Source: Bacteroidia bacterium
GTDB lineage: Bacteria; Bacteroidota; Bacteroidia; UKL13-3
DNA length: 64,000 bases
Assembly: GCA_025454875.1 (NCBI GenBank)
Contig: JALONP010000006.1
Coordinates: 60,357-124,356, forward strand
Reading direction: 5' to 3'
Part shown: one piece after another, positions 37,800 to 45,954 of the stretch
Position numbering within the stretch: position 1 is the first letter of the stretch
How the letters are laid out: each line of letters begins with the position of its first letter
Translations under genes and position numbers: made by a program
The notes under the pieces: generated by a model
What the model was told of the DNA's origin: nothing
What the model saw: only the letters and a program-made list of their open reading frames with translations
Databases searched by the model: none

Positions 37800-37867
37800 T
37801 ATTTGATTGGTTAGCGGTTTTTGCCAAACAAGCCGCATTATATTGAAATGAAATTAAACGTATGAAA

Positions 37868-39127
37868 TTATTTTTTGCTTAAATTCTGTCTGGGAATATG
37901 AATTGTAGGCTCTATTTGAAGCCTGATGCTCCACTCAATGTCTTCTAAAGGTTGCCATAATCCAAGTGTTTGCTTTTGGATATAACTATTTAACGCTCCC
38001 GTTTTTTGGGTTGCACCAATATAGGTTGTATTGTACGATGCATCTAACCATTCGAATGCAACTGCAATTGAATTGGATACATTGATATCATAGGCAGTTA
38101 AATCAAAGTCGAGCCATGCATCATTTACTTCCTTTTCTTCGATAACACTTTCTGTGGTAATCTCTCTTTCGGGCAACTGCAACTGCTCATTAAAGGTATA
38201 AATATGCAACCTCAATTTTGTACCTAGTTTGACATTGCCATAAATATACACGGATGCCTTTTTAAGCACTACCGTATCGGTTAAGGTAAAAACTCTAGCA
38301 ATTTGAGGTCCATCCAATTTAGCTGGAGGCAATAGACCTAAATTGCCCCTTTTATTTGCCACCCAACTTGTCTTTCCTTTTATAACTGAATCAAAGACAC
38401 TGTACCACTCTTCATCAAAGGTTTGATCCTGCATGGGTATCACTACTTTTTGTGTTAGCTCCTTTTCGAGAAGCAACTTTTGCTCCTTAAAACCAGTAGC
38501 CTTAATACTCAAGCTATCTGTTAACAAATTGATTGGTACAGTTAAACTAAAACGACCATAATCATTGGTAAGGCATGTAAACAAAGAACCCGCAAATCCA
38601 ACACTTGCGTAAGGAATACCTGAACCATACCGATCTACAATTTGACCGTTGATTTCTTGTTTTGAAACGCCATAAAAAGGCGACTTCATTTGGTTAGCCA
38701 ATATTGGCAATAGGTGATTTGCAGGATAAATACCAAAATCAACCAGTGATGCGTTGTATTCCTTTACCAATGAATTACACTTTTGAATGAACCTTTGCAA
38801 ACTTTCTTGACTGAATTGTTTTTGTATTGTAAACAAAACGGTTTGTTCCATCGACACCCCTTTTACAAAAGAGTCAACCTTTTGCAAGTTCATTTTAGAA
38901 ACACACACCTTTGTTATGGCATTGGTTAAGCTTGTATCTTTTGCTTGTACCAAAAAGATCCAGTAATTGAGACTGTAGCCATTTTGCTTAGTTACCGAGT
39001 GATACTTTTGAAAATAGGCCTCACAATCTTCTGCAGACTGAGCCGATGCTGGTTTTGTGCAATAGAGCCCATAAAAACAAATCAACAATAGATAAAAGAA
39101 TGGTTGTAACTTCAATTGTAATATCAT
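37868..39127 (-). CDS. Secreted protein with carboxypeptidase-regulatory-like domain
   Basis: 419 residues. Signal peptide about 1-29 (ends KPASAQ). Residues ~30-155 are helical and Cys-poor, unassigned. Residues ~158-235 (INGQIVDRYGSGIPYASVGF ... TNDYGRFSLTVP ... IKATGFKEQKLLLEKE) are a CarboxypepD_reg-like beta-sandwich, as found at TonB-receptor N-termini but here without plug or barrel. The rest is beta-rich and ends without a T9SS tail. It stands alone between the giant-protein promoter and the kinase, sharing the divergent promoter region with the kinase and its palindrome, so it probably belongs to the same regulon. Confidence 0.8.
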   Translation of the reverse strand: MILQLKLQPFFYLLLICFYGLYCTKPASAQSAEDCEAYFQKYHSVTKQNGYSLNYWIFLVQAKDTSLTNAITKVCVSKMNLQKVDSFVKGVSMEQTVLFTIQKQFSQESLQRFIQKCNSLVKEYNASLVDFGIYPANHLLPILANQMKSPFYGVSKQEINGQIVDRYGSGIPYASVGFAGSLFTCLTNDYGRFSLTVPINLLTDSLSIKATGFKEQKLLLEKELTQKVVIPMQDQTFDEEWYSVFDSVIKGKTSWVANKRGNLGLLPPAKLDGPQIARVFTLTDTVVLKKASVYIYGNVKLGTKLRLHIYTFNEQLQLPEREITTESVIEEKEVNDAWLDFDLTAYDINVSNSIAVAFEWLDASYNTTYIGATQKTGALNSYIQKQTLGLWQPLEDIEWSIRLQIEPTIHIPRQNLSKK

Positions 39128-39185
39128 GTATACGAACCAAAGAAATCTTATCGTAAAGGAGTGTTGAACTATATTGAATCGGAAG

Positions 39186-39199
39186 TAGAATTAATTCTA
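39186..39199. promoter_or_regulatory. Perfect 14-bp palindrome in the divergent promoter (candidate operator)
   Basis: TAGAATTAATTCTA, self-complementary over 14 bp, 59 bp from each of the divergent start codons (39127 on - and 39258 on +). Near-identical sites precede the giant gene and the response-regulator gene. NarL/LuxR-type regulators bind inverted repeats of this size, and such a regulator is encoded at 42204. A TATACTTG box (39228-39235) downstream may be the kinase -7 element. Confidence 0.7.
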
Positions 39200-39257
39200 T
39201 TGTATATCAATAAACACATCTAATGACTATACTTGTTCGATAAATACTATCCATAAA

Positions 39258-42200
39258 ATGCTATATAAACTCAATATTGTTCTATTGCTTGTTTGGATTT
39301 GTTCGGAACCAGTGCAAGCTGGTGAGCGGTTTCAACTTATTGACCTGAATAACTCAAACGAATTAACAGAAAGGTATATGCGTGATATTGCGCAAGACAA
39401 TGTAGGGTTTGTTTGGCTCATTAGCAATTCGTCTGTTTTCAGGTTCGATGGGAAACGATATGAAAAGTTTGCTCTGCCTACCAATCTACGTCCATTGCAT
39501 TTTTTTAAATCAATGACCACAGATAGTATCTATCTTATTGCTACAAATAACAGAACATTTACCATCCACAACGGACGACTGCATGAGTGCGTATGGATTT
39601 CGCTGTATAAAAATATTGTATTTGGCAATGGGAATATGGCCTGCGAATTAAATCCTAAACTATTGAAAGGTATTAACGAGTGCATTGAAAAAGGACTGAT
39701 TACTTTGCCAACACCATCTATGGTTAACTACAACCTTATCTTACTTAACACATCGGAGTTTTACCTGATTAGTAAAGAGAGCATTTATTATTTTAACGGC
39801 AGAGCAGTTTCTTTCTATTGTAAGAAGCGTTTTGTTGGACTTCCCGGTTTGCTTCAATCAGATGGTCAACTGTATATTATTGATCGAACAACTGGTGAGG
39901 GAGTGAGTTTATCTCAATTACCGGTTTCAAATATTGTTGTGAATTTTCAGCGTATAGGTTCATTCGAAGATGCCGCTGTACCGTATCATGTGATTAACAA
40001 ATATGTTGCAATTGGCAACAACGTATATACAATTGAACGTGACCATCATGCTTTCAGGTTACACTATTACTTTTCACATCCAGATGTAAAGACAATACAC
40101 AATATCCGTTACGTTGATCAGCTTAAAGGGTTCTATATGGCAACATCAAATGGTTTTTATTTAGCCGTTAAGGAACAATTTAACCATATTACGGATCATC
40201 ATGCAAAAAATATTACAAAGGCCATTATCAAACTCGGTGATTCGATTTTGATTGCACCCAAAAATTTCATCAAAGCCAAGCATAGGTTGGATATTGATAT
40301 TGATACAATGGAAGACCGCATGTTGTTTAAAAAAGCGACTACTTTATACTTCGGAAAGTACTTTCAATTATGGAAATATGACTTACGTACGGCTAAAAGT
40401 CAATTTATTCACCAATTGCGAACCGAAGCAACATGCATGGTTCAAGTAGATGATAAAATAGCATGGGTAACGGATTACAGCACAATTTACAAACTAGTAA
40501 ATGATAAAGTTGAAAAGCAATACATGATTAAACATAAATATGCTTACATCTATCAATTTCTAACTTTAAACACAACAGAATTTCTACTAGCAACCAGTGA
40601 AGGATTGATATGGACCGATTTGAAAACGGAAAAAGTACTTATTCCAGGAATTGAAGCAAGGGTGCTAACCAAAGATCAAGAACACGTGTTGGTAGGAACT
40701 TATGGTCAAGGTGTTTTTATATACAATACTAAAACGGGTGATATACGATCCATTAAAACGCTAACACCTGATGCACTTGACCACAGTCACTCTTTTACTC
40801 TCGACTCCAATAATCATTATTGGATATCCACCAACAATGGCATTGCAAGGGTGAAAAGAGAGGAGCTACTGGGGGCAGCCAATCAACAGTTGCCTATCAA
40901 AAATTGTGTCATATATGGCTTGCAAGATGGCCTGCAAAATATTGAGATGAATGGAGGAGCGAGTCCTTGCGCTTTGTTTGAAGGCTCTCAAATATACTAT
41001 TCATCAATGCTTGGTGTAGTTACCTTTAATCCATACACAGTTAATTTGCCTTATGAAAAACCTTATGTAGGTATTGATAAGATAGACGTAAATGGAATAC
41101 CTTGGAAAGGTGATTTGCAAAACTTGATTCTACCCAATACCACAAAAAACATAACCATAGCCATTGGCTCACCATCTGTGGTAACCTATAAAAATACCAT
41201 AATTGAATACCGAATTCCCGAATTGGATACCAATTGGCAAATACTCAATCCCGACAGAAGTATTAACTTACTTGGTTTGCCCACAGGTAAGTTTAACCTA
41301 GAACTTCGAAAATCTATTCCATTTACAGCTACACCTGCCGTAAGTTATGTACTCCAATTTCAAATTCAACCTTTCTTTTACCAAACGTGGTGGTTTAAAC
41401 TGTTGGTTGTAATTTGTATCGTGGTGGTTGGTTATGGAATTATTATGGCGCGTACGTTTTTGCTGAAACGGCAAAACAAACTGCTCCAATTTGAAGTAAA
41501 TACCCAAACCAAAAGCCTTATGCAAAGCAATCGAAACAACGAGCTTTTAATGAATATCCTCATGCACGATATCCGATCGCCTATAAAATCTATGGAGTTT
41601 ATCACGATTCATTTGTTGAAGCAACTACCAGAAGCGGGATTAAAACAAATTGGTTCAAAACTGCTTAAATCTATTCAAAGCATTTATGACTTTACTAGCA
41701 ATTATTTGGTTTGGTATCATATTACCAAAGATAACTTGGTTATTGAAAAGCAGGAGGTAAACTTAAGCAAAACTGTGGATGGAATTTTGAAATTGTATGA
41801 AGAATCAATTGCAATTAATGGAAACCAAACACAAGTGTATATTGATACAAATACTCAAATTAAAACTGATGAAGAAGGCTTTAAAACCATTATTCGCAAC
41901 TTGATTGACAATGCTAACAAACATAGTAAAGCAAGTGTGATTCGTGTTATCAGTGCGCAACAGGGCTCATTTACTCAGCTTCAGATAACCAATACACTTG
42001 GTAGTTACAATAATTGGGAAGAAATACACCAACGTGTAAGTGAAGCCATGAATATTGAAAAGAACGCTATTGAGGTAAATCCTAAAAAAAGTTTGGGGTT
42101 ATATATTGTTTCTTATTTATGCTATAAGCTCAAGATTAACATACGCTATTCCATTAACCAAACTGAAAACAGCATTACATTTATCCTCGATTTTGAGTAG
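39258..42200 (+). CDS. Sensor histidine kinase with periplasmic beta-propeller and Y_Y_Y domain
   Basis: 980 residues. Signal peptide 1-21 (ends PVQA), then two-component-regulator propeller repeats (DIAQDNVGFVWLISNSSVFRF, TLDSNNHYWISTNNGIARV) to ~600, a Y_Y_Y domain (about 620-705), one TM (about 714-737), then the cytoplasmic kinase: H-box NILMHDIRSPIK with His ~770, N-box RNLIDNANKHSK (~880) and a weak G-box KKSLGLYIVSYL. There is no fused receiver or AraC domain, unlike classic hybrid systems, so it should signal to the convergent response regulator 3 bp away. The propeller suggests sensing of a periplasmic glycan or protein ligand. A shared palindrome precedes it. Confidence 0.92.
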   Translation: MLYKLNIVLLLVWICSEPVQAGERFQLIDLNNSNELTERYMRDIAQDNVGFVWLISNSSVFRFDGKRYEKFALPTNLRPLHFFKSMTTDSIYLIATNNRTFTIHNGRLHECVWISLYKNIVFGNGNMACELNPKLLKGINECIEKGLITLPTPSMVNYNLILLNTSEFYLISKESIYYFNGRAVSFYCKKRFVGLPGLLQSDGQLYIIDRTTGEGVSLSQLPVSNIVVNFQRIGSFEDAAVPYHVINKYVAIGNNVYTIERDHHAFRLHYYFSHPDVKTIHNIRYVDQLKGFYMATSNGFYLAVKEQFNHITDHHAKNITKAIIKLGDSILIAPKNFIKAKHRLDIDIDTMEDRMLFKKATTLYFGKYFQLWKYDLRTAKSQFIHQLRTEATCMVQVDDKIAWVTDYSTIYKLVNDKVEKQYMIKHKYAYIYQFLTLNTTEFLLATSEGLIWTDLKTEKVLIPGIEARVLTKDQEHVLVGTYGQGVFIYNTKTGDIRSIKTLTPDALDHSHSFTLDSNNHYWISTNNGIARVKREELLGAANQQLPIKNCVIYGLQDGLQNIEMNGGASPCALFEGSQIYYSSMLGVVTFNPYTVNLPYEKPYVGIDKIDVNGIPWKGDLQNLILPNTTKNITIAIGSPSVVTYKNTIIEYRIPELDTNWQILNPDRSINLLGLPTGKFNLELRKSIPFTATPAVSYVLQFQIQPFFYQTWWFKLLVVICIVVVGYGIIMARTFLLKRQNKLLQFEVNTQTKSLMQSNRNNELLMNILMHDIRSPIKSMEFITIHLLKQLPEAGLKQIGSKLLKSIQSIYDFTSNYLVWYHITKDNLVIEKQEVNLSKTVDGILKLYEESIAINGNQTQVYIDTNTQIKTDEEGFKTIIRNLIDNANKHSKASVIRVISAQQGSFTQLQITNTLGSYNNWEEIHQRVSEAMNIEKNAIEVNPKKSLGLYIVSYLCYKLKINIRYSINQTENSITFILDFE

Positions 42201-42203
42201 TTA

Positions 42204-42851
42204 CTAATGGTGCGTATTTACCTTTAAAAACTCGCTTAGTTCTAGCGTATTGGTAACACCAAGTTTACTATAAATTTTGGTTTTGAAAGTGGAAATCGTA
42301 TTTGTTTTAAGACCTGTTAGGTTGGCAATTTCTTTGGTTCCATGTCCTTTAGCGATTAAATCCACAATTTCAATCTCGCGTTGTGTAAGCTTAGCAATAG
42401 GGTTATCTGCAAACCCCTTGCTATCTGTATTATGAGAATTGGCACTTACCGAAACCATTTTAGTTAGCATGGCATCACTTACGTAAATACCTTTGGTAAC
42501 TACACGTTCAATTGCTGTGCGAACTTCGTTGTAATTGCTTTCTTTAGAGATATATCCTTTAACCCCAAGCCTGATTAATCCTAATGCATATACATCTTCC
42601 TTTTTCATGCTAAAAACTAGAATTTTAGTTTGTGGTTTGATATTTACAAAATGCTTGATTAATTTAACCGTATCCGTATCGGGCATGTTCAAATCCATGA
42701 TTACCAAATCATAAGTAGTCTTCTCAAACAAAGCTGTGGCCGACTTTCCATCAGCTGCCTCATCAATCTTGCAGTTCATGTACATGTCTTTAAGCAGAAT
42801 TTGTAACCCTGCAATGATAATAGCGTGATCGTCAATTAATAAAATTCTCAT
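42204..42851 (-). CDS. NarL/LuxR-family response regulator
   Basis: 215 residues. The receiver domain (1-120) has the DD pair at 7-8, the phosphoacceptor in VIMDLNMPD (~52), Ser/Thr in LVFSMKK and Lys in GYISKES. The C-terminal LuxR HTH is about 150-205: LTQREIEIVDLIAKGHGTKE and IANLTGLKTNTISTFKTKIY SKLGV split over the helices. The gene converges on the kinase with 3 bp between the stops, and the palindrome lies 38 bp upstream of its start, consistent with autoregulation. Predicted DNA-binding activator of the neighbouring surface-protein operon. Confidence 0.93.
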   Translation of the reverse strand: MRILLIDDHAIIIAGLQILLKDMYMNCKIDEAADGKSATALFEKTTYDLVIMDLNMPDTDTVKLIKHFVNIKPQTKILVFSMKKEDVYALGLIRLGVKGYISKESNYNEVRTAIERVVTKGIYVSDAMLTKMVSVSANSHNTDSKGFADNPIAKLTQREIEIVDLIAKGHGTKEIANLTGLKTNTISTFKTKIYSKLGVTNTLELSEFLKVNTHH

Positions 42852-42888
42852 TTGGTAAGAAAATGCATCGAAAAAACTAGAAAAGATG

Positions 42889-42902
42889 TAGAATTAATTC
42901 GA
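42889..42902. promoter_or_regulatory. Candidate operator before the response-regulator gene
   Basis: TAGAATTAATTCGA matches the palindrome at 39186 in 13 of 14 positions and lies 38 bp upstream of the response-regulator start on the minus strand. A TAGTTTTT sequence (42872-42879, minus) could be the -7 box. Implies autoregulation; inferred. Confidence 0.6.
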
Positions 42903-43139
42903 TAGTGTAAAAAATACATTATGCTAGCCCAAAAATCAATATTCGACATGCAGAAAATAGCGTTGATATAGGAAATTACTCAGTTGGCTCGTTTCAAAAA
43001 ACCGCTTGTATACCTTACCACGTGTCATGCGGATAAATATGAACTTCCAAACCATAAATATTATTACTGATTTATGTATAAATCCCGTGTACTTCTTTAC
43101 AATAGCTATCGGCATTTGTGATTTATTACTGCGAACCGT

Positions 43140-43176
43140 CACTTCGAGTAGAGACGCAGTCTCGTATCGAGAAGTG
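43140..43176. repeat. Dispersed 37-bp hairpin repeat, copy 3
   Basis: Identical to the 37-bp repeat at 24347, with the preceding AACCGT also shared; the following ~28 bp (TGGGTGGATGATTAGACATT, GGCAGT) match the copy at 24033. The flanking DNA continues as low-complexity GGCAGTGGAATTGGGAATTGGGC. The stretch 42903-43584 has no gene and consists of this repeat, the tRNA-tail repeats and unremarkable AT-rich sequence. Confidence 0.85.
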
Positions 43177-43316
43177 GTGGGTGGATGATTAGACATTGGG
43201 CAGTGGAATTGGGAATTGGGCATTTGTCAGTGGAAATTTACACTTTAAGAATTGGTTATATGGATAATAAGCGCTGTTCCCTATGCTATCGAAATCCTTA
43301 ATCTAAATCCGACACA

Positions 43317-43435
43317 GCTGCGCATAAAAAAAGCGACTACTGTCGCTTTTTGATCACTTCGTGATCCCGTTGGGACTTCCCGATAAATCCATCCTATACC
43401 AAAGACACATCGGGATAAACTTCTCGCCCAGTTAT
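43317..43435. repeat. Tandem repeat A carrying a tRNA-Lys 3' tail and terminator
   Basis: 119-bp unit starting GCTGCGCAT, then a terminator-like hairpin (AGCGAC/GTCGCT), the GATCAC/GTGATC hairpin, and the last 16 bases of the tRNA-Lys gene (43362-43377, one mismatch), then a section bounded by TCCCGAT and ATCGGGA, ending CTCGCCCAGTTA. It is repeated in copy B and in part beside the genuine tRNA. Confidence 0.85.
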
Positions 43436-43550
43436 GCTGCGCATAAAAAAAGCTACTACTGTCGCTTTTTGATCACTTCGTGATCCCGCTGGGACTTCCC
43501 GATAAACCCATCCTATACCAAACCCACATCGGGATAAACTTCTCGCCCAG
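43436..43550. repeat. Tandem repeat B carrying a tRNA-Lys 3' tail
   Basis: Second copy, offset 119 bp from copy A with few substitutions. Here the tRNA-derived piece (43481-43496) is an exact match to the 3' end of tRNA-Lys. After it the period shortens to 104 bp, because the GCTGCGCAT and A-tract are missing where copy C joins the real tRNA. Confidence 0.85.
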
Positions 43551-43552
43551 TT

Positions 43553-43584
43553 AAAGCGACTACTGTCGCTTTTTGATCACTTCG
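43553..43584 (-). terminator. tRNA-Lys trailer and terminator hairpin
   Basis: On the minus strand, directly after the tRNA, a GATCAC/GTGATC hairpin overlaps the mature 3' end, then AAAGCGAC (43553-43560) pairs with GTCGCTTT (43565-43572). The U-tract here is only three bases; in copies A and B the same hairpin has a seven-base tract, so the original terminator tail has been cut back by recombination. Confidence 0.65.
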
Positions 43585-43657
43585 TGATCCCGCTGGGACT
43601 CGAACCCAGGACCCCTACATTAAAAGTGTAATGCTCTACCAACTGAGCTACGGAATC
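43585..43657 (-). tRNA. tRNA-Lys (anticodon UUU)
   Basis: 73-nt cloverleaf on the minus strand. Acceptor GATTCCG pairs with CGGGATC and the discriminator is A. D-arm GCTC-AGTTGGTA-GAGC. Anticodon stem TTACA/TGTAG with loop CTTTTAA, anticodon TTT. T-arm CTGGG-TTCGAGT-CCCAG. No CCA is encoded. Its 3' 16 nt recur twice downstream in the tandem repeats. Confidence 0.96.
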
Positions 43658-43780
43658 AGTTAACAGTTTTTGTTAACGAGGCTGCAAAAATAAACCTGAT
43701 TTTGATTTTGGCAAACCTTATTCAAAAAAAACTTCCCGATTTTTAGTGTATAATTCATAATGAGTAGGTTAAGTTTTCAC

Positions 43781-44575
43781 TCACACTACTTGCAAAGGCA
43801 CTCCTGCTAAGTATAGCCCAATAATAAGCAACCCGACAACAATGCGGTACCAGCCAAATGCCTTAAAGCCATAACGCGTTACAAATCCAACAAACCCCTT
43901 AATGGCGAGCATTGCCACAATAAATGCCACCAAATTGCCTACTCCCAATACCAACCACTCATTGGCACCAAATTGATGCCCATCACGAATAAATTGGTAA
44001 AGTTTGTAAACAGTAGCGGCAAACATGGTAGGCACTGCTAAAAAAAATGAAAACTCTGCCGCTGCTTTGCGCGTTAACCGCTGTTGCATGCCTCCAAAAA
44101 TGGTTGCTGCTGATCGCGAAACGCCCGGTATCATGGCTACTACTTGAAACAGACCAATTGAAAACGCTTGTTTGTAACTCAGGTTATCTAAATCTTCTTG
44201 ATCCCCATTGCCAAACCATTTATCCATAAACAACAACACAAAACCTCCGACAAACAAGGCTATGCCAACTACCAATGCATTTTCAAGCAAGGCATCTATC
44301 TGATCATTAAACAATTTACCGAACACGGCTGCTGGAACAAACGCAATACCCAGCAATACATAAAAACGAATATGCTGCAAAAATCTCCGCCAATACAAAG
44401 CCAATACCGACAAGATGGCACCAAATTGGATGGCAACCGTAAATAACTTTACAAAATCGTTGGCGGCAATACCCATCATGCTTGATGCAATAACCATATG
44501 CCCCGTAGATGAGATGGGCAAAAACTCGGTTATACCCTCAATAATGGCCAATACAACGGCTTCTAAAGTTTCCAT
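43781..44575 (-). CDS. uppP: Undecaprenyl-diphosphatase
   Basis: 264 residues, about eight TM helices, full length. The BacA/UppP motifs are intact: EGITEFLPISSTGHM (residues ~14-28, with catalytic Glu and His) and PGVSRSAATI (~150-160, with Arg). It dephosphorylates undecaprenyl pyrophosphate in the inner membrane so that the lipid carrier can be reused in cell-wall synthesis. It is the last gene of a ftsX-DUF3098-uppP run on the minus strand, a conserved Bacteroidota order; 5 bp separate it from the DUF3098 gene. Confidence 0.97.
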   Translation of the reverse strand: METLEAVVLAIIEGITEFLPISSTGHMVIASSMMGIAANDFVKLFTVAIQFGAILSVLALYWRRFLQHIRFYVLLGIAFVPAAVFGKLFNDQIDALLENALVVGIALFVGGFVLLFMDKWFGNGDQEDLDNLSYKQAFSIGLFQVVAMIPGVSRSAATIFGGMQQRLTRKAAAEFSFFLAVPTMFAATVYKLYQFIRDGHQFGANEWLVLGVGNLVAFIVAMLAIKGFVGFVTRYGFKAFGWYRIVVGLLIIGLYLAGVPLQVV

Positions 44576-44580
44576 GTAAA

Positions 44581-44829
44581 TTAGTCGCGCACCTTGCGCA
44601 TAATCGCAAATAACTCAATGGCAAACCCGGTTAGTACTAAAATTGGTGCGATGGTGAGTTTGGTTGTGCTAAAAATATCTTCTTTGCCGGCCATTAGCCA
44701 AAAGCCCAGCACAATTACCACCAAGCCTACCAACATCAACACATAATTTTCTTTACCAAATGCAAACGAGGCATTGGCTGGTGCTGCTTTTTCAGCAACT
44801 TTTTTAACTGGAGCTTTTTTATCTGACAT
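44581..44829 (-). CDS. DUF3098 domain small membrane protein
   Basis: 82 residues. A Lys/Ala-rich cytosolic start (KKAPVKKVAEKAAPA) precedes FGKENYVLMLVGLVVIVLGF, the DUF3098 signature, then KEDIFSTTKLTIAPILVLTGF, giving two TM helices. Function unknown, but the position between ftsX and uppP is typical in this phylum and suggests a cell-wall or division role. Confidence 0.92.
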   Translation of the reverse strand: MSDKKAPVKKVAEKAAPANASFAFGKENYVLMLVGLVVIVLGFWLMAGKEDIFSTTKLTIAPILVLTGFAIELFAIMRKVRD

Positions 44830-44840
44830 ACATTTAATGT

Positions 44841-45707
44841 TTAATACAAATCATCAATTTTCATTTTTAAGTAATGGTTGGTCGACAACATGCTGCTAAC
44901 CATGCTAATCATTACCCCTGCAATAATAACCACAACAAACAAAATAGCAAATTGCGAGTTGTTGTACAATGCTTCAATTTCGGGAACCCAGTATGGCGCC
45001 CACGAAAGGAGACCACTTAGCAACAAACAGGCTAAAATGCCTCCATACAAACCGTGCAAAAACGACTTAATGGCAAATGGCTTAATGATAAACCAATGAG
45101 TTGCTCCCACCATTTGCATGCTTTTAATAATAAACCTGCGTGCATACAAATTAAGCCGAATGGTATTGTTGATTAAGGTAATGGCTATGAGTAAAAACAA
45201 CAAAATAATTCCAGTGAGCACAGCACCAATGGTGCGGATGTTTTTATTAATTTCATCAATAATCGACACTTGGTATACCACATCTTGCACTGCCTTTTTG
45301 AGCCTTATTTCTTGTTCAATTTTACGCAACGCATCAGCATTGGCATATGCGGCATCAACAAATAACTCTGCCGATGGCAGCAACGGATTAAACCCTAAAA
45401 AACCCACAAAATCTTGCCCCATTTGAGCAGCAAACTCTTTAGCGGCTTCTTCTTTACCTACAAATGTAACCCTGCTTGTATACTCGCTACCCTCAAGTTG
45501 CCTCACAATTTTACGCATCTCCGTTTCAGCGGCATCTTCCCTAAAAAATACGGTAAGTTGGAAATTTTCGCGCAAATGATCCGACAAGGTGCTTGCATTG
45601 ATGAAGATAATGCCCAGCAAACCCATCATAAACAATACCATGGCAATGCTAATGATGGAAGGCAGATACGAAATTTTACGTCTTTTTTTTACGGGTTGAA
45701 TATCCAT
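44841..45707 (-). CDS. ftsX: Cell division protein FtsX
   Basis: 288 residues from ATG 45707; an earlier in-frame ATG (45773) would add 22 residues with no family match. TM1 is about 17-38, followed by an extracytoplasmic loop (VFFREDAAETEMRKIVRQLE), then three C-terminal TMs (about 163-190, 218-240, 255-278). With FtsE it forms an ABC-type complex that activates septal peptidoglycan hydrolases. FtsE is not in the window. It heads the ftsX-DUF3098-uppP run with an 11-bp gap. Confidence 0.93.
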   Translation of the reverse strand: MDIQPVKKRRKISYLPSIISIAMVLFMMGLLGIIFINASTLSDHLRENFQLTVFFREDAAETEMRKIVRQLEGSEYTSRVTFVGKEEAAKEFAAQMGQDFVGFLGFNPLLPSAELFVDAAYANADALRKIEQEIRLKKAVQDVVYQVSIIDEINKNIRTIGAVLTGIILLFLLIAITLINNTIRLNLYARRFIIKSMQMVGATHWFIIKPFAIKSFLHGLYGGILACLLLSGLLSWAPYWVPEIEALYNNSQFAILFVVVIIAGVMISMVSSMLSTNHYLKMKIDDLY

Positions 45708-45785
45708 ATACACATGATTATGCCACACGAAGGTAGCATAAATGCAATGGTGGTAAAACGGTTTAATACACAACTTTATTGTGGG

Positions 45786-45807
45786 TAACTCATTGCTTAT
45801 AACAGTG
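45786..45807. repeat. 22-bp direct repeat, left copy
   Basis: Starts TAACTCATTGCTTATAACAG and continues TG; 21 of 22 bases match the copy at 47211-47232 in the same orientation. The two copies bracket the outer-membrane-protein and Crp-like genes. Confidence 0.75.
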
Positions 45808-45876
45808 ATTGGCTTTGCGCTCGTACGGGTATTTTAGCGTAACAATAGATACGAACATCTAAAGTTCAAACATAGC

Positions 45877-45899
45877 AAAAAGCTTCAGACGAAGTTTTT
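45877..45899 (-). terminator. Probable terminator after the outer-membrane protein gene
   Basis: AAAAAGCTTC (45877-45886) pairs with GAAGTTTTT (45891-45899) with one bulged base and a 4-nt loop. The A/T-rich arms give a U-tract on either strand, so it could stop transcription coming from the 45955 gene. Confidence 0.4.
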
Positions 45900-45954
45900 A
45901 ACCACACCTAAGGCAAAACCGATGTTAGACCTTGGCGTTCTAAAGCTGTTATAT

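Noticed and set aside
42936..43223. 95-codon minus-strand open frame before the tRNA repeats
   Set aside because: It runs through the 37-bp hairpin repeat and low-complexity DNA and has no recognisable domain or start context.
43362..43377. Additional tRNA gene
   Set aside because: Only the 3' 16 nt of tRNA-Lys are present in copies A and B; no D-arm, anticodon arm or 5' acceptor strand.
43317..43600. CRISPR-like array
   Set aside because: The repeats are 104-119 bp with no short unique spacers and no cas genes nearby; they are tandem copies of tRNA tail plus terminator.
43553..43780. Prophage or genomic-island attachment at tRNA-Lys
   Set aside because: No integrase, phage gene or matching distal att copy is visible in the window, and the neighbours (uppP, ftsX) are core genes. 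Kept only as a possible origin of the tail repeats.
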